A stretch of 64,000 nucleotides of DNA. It comes from Branchiostoma floridae. Lineage: Eukaryota; Chordata; Leptocardii; Amphioxiformes; Branchiostomatidae. The position numbers and the translations under genes were made by a program. Position 1 is the stretch's first letter, and every line of letters begins with the position of its first letter. Below, one piece after another: positions 1 to 12,000 of this stretch. The notes beneath the pieces were generated by a model that worked only from the letters and a program-made list of their open reading frames with translations, made no database searches and had not been told where the DNA came from. The stretch lies in contig NC_049993.1 in the NCBI RefSeq assembly GCF_000003815.2, positions 19,562,702 to 19,626,701 of the forward strand, in the 5' to 3' direction.

Positions 1-3000
1 CCTGTAGTGTAGCCTCCACCCTTGCAAGCACAGGCTCCACCAGGGCCCTACACCTCCCCAGGATGGTGAACCCGTTCCACACGTAGATCAGCTCCTACAA
101 ACAACAGTTAGGTATCCTGTTACAGTATCAAATTACACAACCCCAGGATGGTAAACCCATTCCACACATAGATCAGCTCCTATGAAGGGTAATAACTGTT
201 AAGTTTCCTCAAGGTACAACAGGAAATATTATAGATGAGGGGACACAGGGCCACTACAGCAGAGGGCTAGTCCAGTGTGTAGGTAGCATGCGTAGTTCAG
301 TGGTTAGCGGCCCTGCCTCTGGAACTAGAAGCCGTGAGTTTGATTCCAGCTGTGTCGCTCTTTCGACATGCACGCTACAGGAAAGGGTTGCAGTCCCAAG
401 GATTGAACGTTAAGACATGGTTTCCTGTTCATTGAGCCTGTCTGGAATTTCCCCGGTACAATGAATCTGTAAATACTGTACATAACGTCTGTCAGTGAAG
501 TAAACTGGACCGATAACACTGTCACTTTTTCACTGGCAGAGGTTCAACTTCCACACTCTTTCCCAAATGCTGGGAAAGCAGTTTGTACCATCTTTGGTCA
601 AGTCTTTGGTAGGACTTCACCATAGTATGTACCTCCAATCGTGTTTGACATTGAATCATTTTGTGATGAATAGAAAATCAGAATTTGATCAATGTATCAT
701 TGATCTGTTTCCTACTCACATATCCTGGCAGGATGAGCGACTGGTGCTCCTCGTATCGAGCAGACTTGTCGACTGCAAACTTCTCGATTGGGAGTGACTT
801 TCCCGCGATCCTCTGCTTCAGAACGGGCACCTGTCTGTAATCATATTTCAGAGGTACATTAAATCAAACACACCTGGCAATCACAGGTACAACATCTGAG
901 TGTTATTACAAAATAGGAGGAAGGGGGCAAAAAAAGATCTAAGTCTCTTACATTGAAACATCAATGATTCATGAAAAATAGTAGCTCAACTCCAAGCTTT
1001 TGACTTGGAAATGCATATCATTATCAATTCTCCTATAATCCAAGCACGTCCCAGGTGTAAAATCAGGTGCAAACAGGTGCACAGAAGGTGTATAATAGAG
1101 AATGTGGTTCAGGTGTGTCTGTCTCACCTGAAGAGACTGAGGAGATTCCGTCTGCTGTCTTCTGTCTGGTCCTCGCACATGACCAAGAAGGCTGCCCGCT
1201 GGTACATGTAACATGCCTGTAAAATATGACACAAGCACATCGTTTGAAGGCTGCCCTTAATTCTCACCTTATGTGCCTGTAAAACAGGACACAAACAATA
1301 TTACCGACTCTGGAGGTCAATGCCTTTACAAGTCATACCTCATGCCTATGGAATAAACTAAATTTTATAGATCTGGATCTTAGCTTCTATATCTAATAGT
1401 TAATCATAAACTAAGGTCCAAACCAGTCAGATAACTCTTTGTAATTTGTGTTTATTTCATTTCAATTACTGATCTATGCTTTACTCAAATATCATCATCA
1501 TCAGTGACAGCAAATATCACTACAGATAACATATATTTGACCACCCTTGCTCAAGAAAAGAGCAAAGTTCAAATCTGGTGACTGACCTTTGACCATTTGC
1601 TCTCGTTGAAGAGCCTCTCTGCGTAAGACGCTGCCATGAGCCAGTCTCCGAGGAAGGCGTGGCACCACATCAGCTCCCAGTAGCACAGGTGGTGGAACTG
1701 ACGCCACTCCGACTGCGCCACGATCGACTCCTCGAACTTAACGATCGCCTCCGGGACATTCCCACGAACCTCAGCCATCCTGCCTGCAAAGAACAGGAAT
1801 AGTGCCCCCTGGAGTGTAGTGAGAGAAGTGCAGATATTGAAATAATGGGAACTGACCCCACTCTAACTGAGCTATGATCGACTCCTCGAACTTAACGATC
1901 GCCTCTGGGACGTTCCCGCGAACCTCCGCCATCCTGCCCGCGAAGAACAGGAATAGTGCCCCCCTGGAGTTTTGCGAGAGAAATGCAGAAATTACTAGTA
2001 GTATAACAAACATGAACTGAGGCCACTCCGACTGGGCAACGATCGACTCTTCGAACTTAACGATCGCCTCTGGGACGTTCCCGCGAACCTCTGCCATCCT
2101 CCCCGCGAAGAACAGGAATAGCGCCCCCTGCAGTTTGGAGAGAAAAGTGCAGAAAGTTTGTAAGAACCAATAGAAACTACACCACAATCGACTCCTCGAA
2201 CGTCACGATCGCTGCTGGGACGTTCCCGCGAACCTCCGCCATCCTGCCTGCAAAGAACAGGAATAGTGCCCCCTGGAATGTAGTGAAAGAAGTGCAGAAA
2301 CTGAAATAACAGATGATCCAACTGAGCAACGATCGACTCTTCAAACTTAACGATCGCCTCCGGGACATTCCCGCGAACCTCCGCCATCCTCCCCGCAAAG
2401 AACAGGAACAGTGCCCCCTGGAGTGTGGTGCAAGAAGTGCAGAAATTAAAATCACAAAATGAACTGGCGCCACTCCAACTGAGCAATGAACGACTCTTTT
2501 AGAACTTGATGTTCATTGCAGTTTGGTGAGAGAATTGCAGAAACTGTGAAGCAATGACATTCCAACCCCTACACTATTTTGTGAGAAGGACAAAAGGAAA
2601 ATTCGGTCTCCAGTTTCATGCAATCAATCAACATTACTGCCTGAATGCATGTCAGCTGTAGACAAATTTCTCTCTCCAGGATGCTTTTTTTTCAATTCAG
2701 AACATCCTGTTGGCTCTGGTGATCCCTAGCTTTCTGTGTGTGTTTGCAACATTTTACATACCTGAGGATATTTCTTGAGACAAGGCTGCAGTATCCTGTC
2801 AGCCAGCTCCAAGTCTCCATCTCCTAGGCCTGTAAGGGATGCACAGGAATATGAAAAATTCACTGGACATTCAAGTATATACAATGAAATAATGTAAAAG
2901 CACTAGTTCAGGTAAACGCAAAGAGCGACTCCTCCTTTCTCACTCGTCGTCGTTGTTGTAAGGTCTATATGTTTACATGTTTTACTGGCACCATAGGTGA

Positions 3001-6000
3001 GAACTAAGGGCAGTCTTCAGACTATATGTGCTTGTGTCATATTTTACAGGCATGTTACTCGCTCACCCCCCACCCTGCCCTGCACAAAGTGCTCCAGACT
3101 CTTCCGTACTACCCTGGGCTTGAGTAGCCACATGAGACATCGCCACCCACAAGCAGCAACTGAGGCTTGCCTGACATGAACTTCAATGCTCGGCCACGAG
3201 CGAATGCCGATGATGATGATGATGACTAGTTCAAGTCTGTAATAGCAATAGGGGTGTTCTACAGGCCCCAGTCTATCTTTCCATTCAGCACCATATGGTA
3301 ACAGATGAAGACCCTGTACCACCACACAAAATTTGATTTAAAAAAAATGTCACTTTGGCTAACTTTTACTGATACACTTGTTTTTTTCAGACAACAGCTC
3401 TTAAGACCTTGGCAATACCTTGAAATGATTTTCTACATCAGTATAAGTGCCAAAATGGCAGTTTGGAGGTCAACTGCAATAGACTGTCCTTAGAACTGTA
3501 CCAGGCAATGCCCAGTACATGAACACTACAGGCACATGTTGGAACAGTGCCAACTTTGTCAGGTATAAAAAGCAGGGAATCTGCTCTCAGTGTAAACAAG
3601 GGGTCCTTTTGAAGCATTCACAGGTGGGCAGCTGCAACAATGTGACCCTGAAAGGTGATATCAGTTTGGAAAAGACAATAAAATGGCTGCTGCACCGTCA
3701 AGTTTGGGGGAGCAAATCTCAGAAGAGCTGAAGTGCAGCATCTGCCTGGAGCTGTTCACCAGGCCCAAGGTGCTGTCCTGTCAGCACACCTTCTGTCACG
3801 ACTGTCTAGTGCGCCTTGCTGGGTGGAAAACAACCTTCCAGTGCCCCAACTGCCATCAGCAGGTGGAGTTGCCACCCCAGGGGGTTGCAGGTTTACCGGA
3901 CAACCACCTGGTTACAAGTCTGTGTGAGAGGCTGCAAAACCAGGCTACACTGTCAGGGGAAACAAGGGAAGAACCCCAGTCTGGAAACAGGTGCAGTTTC
4001 CACCCTACTGAAGTGTTACGAATGTACTGTAAACAATGTCAAATGCCAGTTTGTGAGCAGTGCATAGAGGCAGCACATGATGGCCATCGTACAACAACAA
4101 TCAAAAAAGCTGCTCAGGAAAAGATTTCTACAGTCCAGGCCTTGATCAATGAGGGGAGGAACATTCTGGAAAGTTACTGTAGCTTCCTTAGAAATCTGGG
4201 AGAGAAAGAGAGAAGACTGAATGAAAAGAAACAACAGACAGACAATGACATCATTCAGTCTTACTATGCCCTCTTGGCTGAAGCAGAAGAAAATCACAGG
4301 AAAGACTTAGCGAAAATACAGACTGAAAGGGACAGAGTGTTGGCAGATGTCAATGAACTGTCTGCTGCCTGTGATCAAGCAGAGCAAGAAATGCAGGAGG
4401 GAGGGGTTGACTTTCTTAGTCAGGAAACCATTCTAACAGAGGTGGTAGGAAGGTATAGAGGAAAAGCAGCACCGACTCCTGTACAAACCCAGCCTGCTGT
4501 CTTTCAGCCCACAGACACCCCAGTGCTGACTTTAGGACATATATTGGGACTTGTGACAGTCCCTGAGTCTGTCTCATCTTCTCCAAGCCAAGCAGCATCT
4601 ACAGTACCAAATTCAACACAAGAAGGGCACCACAGGCCAGAAACCTTTGCTAGAGAGGGGTTGGGCACAGACACATTGGACATCACATCTCTCACATTTC
4701 CACCAATCCCAGCAGCATCTGCATCTATCAATGATGAACTACTTCAGGTCTTTTCTGGTAAGAACAAGAAAAAAAGAACAAGAAGAAAAGCACTTACAAC
4801 TAGCAATATTGCAACAGAGGGCACAGGTTATCACCCTGATAACCAAAGGCAAGACGGCTTTCAGCCCGCAGACAACCCTGAGCTAGCATTGGGACATGCG
4901 ACAGTCCAGTCTCTCTCATCCAAACCAATGATAGCACCAAGACCAAGAAACATTGCAGCAAGGGGCACAGGTCATCACCCTGGTAACCAAATGCAAGGGA
5001 ATCATCGGCCGCTACAGAACGTGACATTTGGTGGATTGGGATCAGGAACAGGACAGTTCAACAGTCCACATGGTGTTATAGTGTCAGATAAAGAGGTCTT
5101 TGTAGCAGACTGTGAGAACTACAGAATCCAAGTCTTCACCCTGCAGGGGACATTTGTGAGACAGTTCCCAACAGTCGTGTCAGGTGACGAAGAGATGTAC
5201 CCACATGATGTGGCCATGGGAGGGGAGGGGAACCCGTGGGTGGTGGGGAACACAGAGTCAGCTGAGTTTGCAGTGCAGTACACCAAACAGGGCAGGGTAT
5301 GGAGGATACTTAACCTACAGAAGACAGGGAGGCACAGAGGAGTTGCTGTGGACACCAGGAGGAACCACATCCTCATCACACAAATCACAGGAGATGAGGA
5401 AAACCTGAATGGTGAAGTTTTGGTGTTCAGGCCAGATGGGACACTTGTAAGAACTGTGGGTCAGGAGCTGGGGATGGTGTATCCACAGTACATCACTGTG
5501 GATGGGGAAGGGAACATTCTTGCGTCAGACTGGAGCAATCATTGTGTCTACATGTACAATGAGGACGGACAGTTTATGTTCTGGTTTGGAGGTGAGGGAA
5601 GTGGTGAAGGTCAGCTTTTGAATCCCCAAGGCATCTGTACAGACGGGGAAGGTAACATCATCATGGCAGACTGCGGAAACAGCCGTGTGGAGATGTTTGA
5701 CAAGACAGGCAGATTCCTCAAACACATTGCTACAGACTTGGAGAAGCCATGGGCTGTTGCCATGGCAACACAGGGACAGGCGATGGTGACTGATACTGTC
5801 CGCCACAAAGTCTCCATATTTCCAACCATTTGAACAAAAGTTTCCATGCCAACCTTGTAACTAGCCCTTTGAACTTGATACAATGTACCTTGTAAATTGT
5901 ACATTTTGTGTGTGTACTTCATCAAAAACAGTTTTCTAAATTCACTTGTCTTGTAGTCTAGAGCTGAGCTGTAACTGAACAAGAAATTTTCACTGAAAAT

Positions 6001-9000
6001 AGCAAAGCCTCTAGCCACTGAAGAAGTTGTACCCAACAAAACTGGTATGGCAGGCTGAATAAAGGTTCAGAAACTTGAACTATGTCTTACTGAGGGATGA
6101 CTGCGGTGCGATAGATGTTGGTTAGCTAGAGGAATGAGTCTACTGAACTATATACTGTAATTCAGCATTCAACAAACAAACAAACAAAGAATTGTCACTA
6201 GAAATAACAAAAGACAGTACAGACCTAATATGTAGAGCACAACAGTGTGGTAGCCAATCAGGTACAGGGAACAGAGCGGTGCGCGAAGTGAGTCCAGGTC
6301 TGCCCCCAGCTGCAACTGTGACAGGCCGAATGCCTGAGGGGTAGAATGGAGCAAGTCATCTTTAAATATCGATGCATTAAGAGTAAGATTGTCTTAAATT
6401 TGAAACTTCTTAGAGTCTTACTCCCAGGCTGTAGCTGTGACAGGCCATATCTCTGGGTGACAGAATGGAGCAGGTTATACTGTAAAGTCACTGTATTTAA
6501 AAACAATACAATTTCTACAAATGGATAAGGTTTTAAGTGTTTACTTTAATCCATGTGTGTCGAGTGACATCCATCACTCTACATCAGCATCTGAATGTAC
6601 TGGCAGAACACTTCATATCTAAGGTAGTAGTATATAACAGCCAATTGGAACATGTTAAAGTCACTAACTCGTAAGGATCATTATACAAATGTCACTGATA
6701 TGTAAAATAGGTTTGGATAGTTCCTATGGAGAGACAACACCATAGGAGCCATTATTGTCTGTGTTGCAAGGCTGGGTCCAACATACTAAAGAGTTCTTTA
6801 CAAAGTTACAGTAGCTGGTAATTGTAAAAATATTAAGGAATTTTATTTTACGTTCACCCATGTCTCTCATTCTACTGTTTTTGAAAACTAGATAAAGAAA
6901 TAAGCAAATTATAACATGCCTTAAAATCCTTAATGACCTTCTTAAAGTCTGCCCCAAGCTGTAGGATATCTTAAGATATTTTGATCTTCTTTAATTTTCC
7001 ATATGCCATTGATGTATGGAATGCAGTGTTGAATGAAGTGAAGACAAAATCTTATTACCTTATTCCCAGAGAATCCTACAAACTCCAGCAGCTTCAAGAT
7101 CTTTCCTGGCAGCAGGGAGATCATCTGTAGGGTTTAAGACAAAACAATCAACATACAGAGAAAAGAAAATCAGCAAAAATCAATGGCTTAGATTAATTCA
7201 GTTACTGTTACAGTAGTAAAGTCATTTGTTATTCAAGAGCAAGGAAAGTGAATATAAGCCCAGGTCACATGTACATCGGTCATAGTGAACCAAACATGTC
7301 AGGGGTGTTGTCCCCCAATTTTTTATATTGTTTTATCTCAAATACATTAAAATCATCAGAAAAATTAAAGACTTTTTAGATGATTTAGAGGTCAAAGAAA
7401 TGTTTTTTCTAATGATGCCCTTCAAGGAGTGCGTCAGGGAGTTGTCCACAGAAGCGATGACTCACAGATTTTATGTTCACGCTTGTCTCTCATTTTACTG
7501 TTTTTGAAAACTAAATGAAATTAGCAAGTTATAACATGCCTTGATTGCGGAAAGCCTTCCAATGGCATAGATTGAGCTGAAAAATCCACAAAAAAGATAA
7601 AAAAACTGACTGGACTATTCTTGACCCAATCAAACGTATCAACACCAGTCGCATATATTCTGTCCTTGGTGCTGAATGCCTTCCAATGGCGGATATTGAG
7701 CTCTGCACATTGTTTAAACTGTATAATGAAGATAAAGAGTGGCTGGCTGCTCACTGCATTTAATACCCGATCTACACTCAGTCTAATGAATACATAATTT
7801 AAGGTTTTAAGAAAAAGAATGACTCTATTCACCACATTGAATGCGCCGACCCCCAGCCTGACTCCGCTCTCAAAGTGCACCTTCAGCGCAGGGTCCTCCC
7901 ATGTCCTGTTCTCCATGATATACAGGCACTGTCTGGGGAGGGGGGAGAGTTCATCAACATTGGTAACGTTAGTTCACCTTTATCCGTCAGGTAACCTATA
8001 TCTGTTGCTTTTTAAAAACAGGCCCATCAAGTCGACAGGTGGTAGTTTTGAACTGCATTACTGCAATATCCTGAAAATATTGCAATTTGAAACTAACGTG
8101 CTTCGAGTGATAACTCCAAATACCGTTTTTAAAGCAACGGATATAGGTTACCCAACGGATAAAGGTGAACTAGTGTTATATGTTAGGAACACAACCTGAA
8201 AAACTCTTCACTTGTTCAATCATTCTGTAACTCCTCAGCTACCTTCCTCAGAGCCTCAATGGCCTCTACTACAGTTTGTATGAGACTTAGGAGTTACCAA
8301 AACGTCATTCAGGTAAATATCATGCTTGTATCATCGCACAAGTAAACAATGTTATGCCAGTTCACCTTTATCCGTGGGGTTACCTATATTCATTGTTTTT
8401 TAAACAGGGCATTTTGGGATATGAAGTTGACCCACAGTGGATTCAAAATGCCACTTTTAATAAACTACTGTCCATTGGCTGTATATCCCCTAGGCCTAAA
8501 TACCCTACTTTTAAAAACAATGGATATAGGTTACCCCACGGATAAAGGTGATCTAGCGTTTAACTACCATACTCCCTGATATGTTCTGCCTTTAGTCAAT
8601 TTACATATTTTGAGACTCAGATACAAAAAAAGGAAACTCACTTGTAGCAGCTGTGGCAGTTTTTGATCTTAATAGCTCCCTTCACGAAGTTGATCAAACT
8701 TTCATCCTGAGGAACACAAGGAGACAAAATATTTCTGGTGAGTACCTCAGCAAACTCTGAGCTTGGCAGAACACAAAACCACAGGTCTACAAAACCTCCA
8801 GTGCAAGAAGCAAACTTAGAGACAATTCTGTGACAAAAGCCTAAAGAAGTACATCAAAACTCACCCAGTGAGCCAGCTTCATATACATATTGATGGGAGG
8901 CTTGGAACAGAACAGCGGCCACTAAGGTTCAAGCTGCTATGTAACCTCAACTCAAGCTCTCATGACATACATCTTATCTATTTATCTTAATATCTTAATA

Positions 9001-12000
9001 CATTAATCTTAAGATTGACTTACAATGATCACAATAGATGCAATATACCATGTACATATGGAACAGAGAAGAAGCAAAAATTGTGAAAATAAAACTGGTC
9101 AATTTTGAGTGCAAAATAAATAAAAAAGACACATCCATATTGCAATAACATGTAAAATCAAACATTGAGCATGGAAGAACACTTACATTTTATCATTTGC
9201 AATTGCCAGTTTAAGTTTTGTGCTACTAGACGACTTGTAAGGTGACTCAGGTGTCTAAGATGTAAGGAGTAAGGTGTGCAGCTCACCTCCACAAAGGTGA
9301 GACAGGCCCTCTGAAGGAGACATTCAGCATAACACAGCTCCGAGTGGATTTCAACTGGGATGGAAAAACATAAAAGACAGTCTATCTCAAATCATTATTT
9401 CTTAATAAATCTAAGTAAATAATTACAGCAGCAATTTCTTTAAAAACTATCAGGAAAAAATTGACACAGCTAATAACTGGCTTGTTAGCATATTTTCAAA
9501 ACAACAGTGAAACCTGTCTATAGGGGTCACTCAAGGGACTGGCCAAATTTGACCCCTATGCTACATTGTGTATTAAAGTGATAATAAAGATGTCTTCTTA
9601 GAAAAATCACTGAAACAAGAAGCTAATTTGTGGTAGTAATATCTTATTTATTTATTTATTCATTTAGATTTACCACATTTGTGGATAATTTACAGGTACT
9701 CATTTTAACCTGAGTAAAGTGAGGAAAGTCATGTAAAGTGCCTTTCCCAAGGGCTCAAGATCAGTAACACGGCAGGGTTCAATCTCGAGACCTCTCGATC
9801 CCAAGTCAAACACGCTGCCACTGTGCCACGTGATCTCAAACACATACTGACTATTAGGGCTGAGTATCGGTACAGCATACCGGTACAAAAACGTTTTTTC
9901 TTATTGGACCGGTCCAGAAAAAACGGACCTGAAAAAAACTAGGTGGCCAGATATTGGACCAATTAGAAAATTAACAGATTATTTTATCAGGCATTCACAC
10001 ATTTTGGCTTGCAGGTGGAAGAAAAAAACAAGAGTGAAGTAGAGTAGAGTTTATAGTAATTTCTACCAAGTTTTCTGCCAATCGCACAGTTGCAGTTAGC
10101 GTTGTAGGATTTTAAAACGCCAGGCAGTGTAACTCTAATACTTCACCAAACAGATTTCTTTGTAGTGAAATGGACCATTGGTATGAGTCATACCTGGACC
10201 TGGACCTGATCCTTTGGACCTGAACCGGACCTGGACCTGAATTTTCTGTACCGGTACCCATCCCTACTAACAATGGTTTGTAAAGTGATATTTGTACCTT
10301 CTGTCAGCTGGTTGACCTGGGCCTTCTTCTGAGAGAGAGTCTCCAACCAACTTTCTCTCCTGCGGTATCTGTACAGCCAATAAGTCAATAAGTCAATCAA
10401 TCAATCAACATATCTATCTACATGTACCTTTGCCAATTCTCTCTTCTGTTCTATCTGTACAAATGTACAAACATTCTTCAGAACTGTAGTTTTTTAAACA
10501 CCTTGGCTTGAATACGTTACCAGGGCTCGAAATACCACCTGCATATGCAGGTTAGTGCAGGTAAAATTGGAGCTGTGCACTAGGTAGTTCTGGTGTCTAC
10601 CTGCACCTAACCTGCACTGGTCCATGTACTGGGTTTTATACATAAATGTCATATGATGTAAGTGTATGTGGATTGTTATTAGCTGCATTGACTGTTGCTT
10701 GACTGTTACCACCTGTAAAGCATAAAAGAAACAATAGCAATGGTTTCTCAACAATTTTAGTATGAGCCATTCTTTCTAAATCTAGAGTGGTGCAGGTAAA
10801 ATGTGTCTGGTGCAGGTAATTTTCAATGCTACCTGCACCGGTGCAGGTATGCAGATAAAAGGATTTTGAGCCCTAATTACTCTGCACCTTAATTTTGGCT
10901 AATTTAATTCTCTTGTTCCTCACCTGTTACACACTGATATTGCACTTTTCAGGTTGACAACAGCCTGCTTAATGTCCTCCTGTACACAGGAAAGAAGTTA
11001 ACTGTGTAAACTTTAACTATACTGATCATTTGCACAAGCAATCCCAATGCAAATGAAGGAATACAGTCAAACCTGGCCAAGCAACCACTTGGCACTCTGA
11101 AACAGTCCTGTCCATTTCTACAACCCTCTCCCTAGCAACCAACTGTCTTACCCAACCAGCAAGCATTTTTAACTTTAACTTTTATAAATTAGTAAAAAAA
11201 AGCCCATTTGTCTTGTCTAGTTTTCTTTCTTCTCCTCCTAACCAGGATTAGCATACCATGCATCAACCAATCATCCAACCAACCAAACAGCCAACCAACC
11301 AAACAACCACCTGTCCTCAGCTACCATTTTTGCTCAGTCCCCTGAGTGGTTGCTTAGGATAGGTCTAACTGTATATGATTTCATAAGATACTTTTGCAAA
11401 ATTGATGCAGCATTTTTTTCAAATGGCATGTTACTTGTAAATGATAATGGGAGAACACTTTGGTATTTGTGATGATCATACATGTACAGTAGAAGCCGCT
11501 TAATTGCACGGCCTATTTGCCAGTGAATTTCGTGCAATTATCCAGATGGTGCAATAATGCGAAGCTATCTACATGTAGGTGGACCGCACCGGTTTGGGAT
11601 TTTGGGATTCCATGCATTTATCCCCGGTAATAGAAGTGTGTGTTAATCCGTTGTGCAATTAACTGGCTTCTACCGTATTTGATATTTTGTTAAATCTCAC
11701 CTTCTCAAACGTCATCATGGCCTGCATGAAGAGGATGGTGCCGTAACCGAGGGCATGGTACGGGCTGTGGTCCTTCCTGCATGGGGATAGAACGGGCTCA
11801 GTCTTAACCACCAAGAAGCAACTTGAACGGCTTGAAATTCATATTTGGGAAATTGTACTTTGGACGTTCCACATTTACTCAGATGTGCGAAGTTTAGGTA
11901 TATGCAACCCCAGCTGCTGGCCTAAACTCTGGCTACTATCTTAGCAGCCTTCTACAGCTGACTGGTGGCCATCAGGAAAGCACTGTACAACATAGGAAGC

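Noticed and set aside
3719-4297. Extra small proteins in other frames of the TRIM gene
   Set aside because: They overlap the RING/B-box/coiled-coil frame, which carries the zinc ligands; nothing supports them.
9500-9560. A pogo-like element starting CAGTGAAACCTGTCTATA
   Set aside because: Only the left end is recognisable; no matching right end was found nearby.
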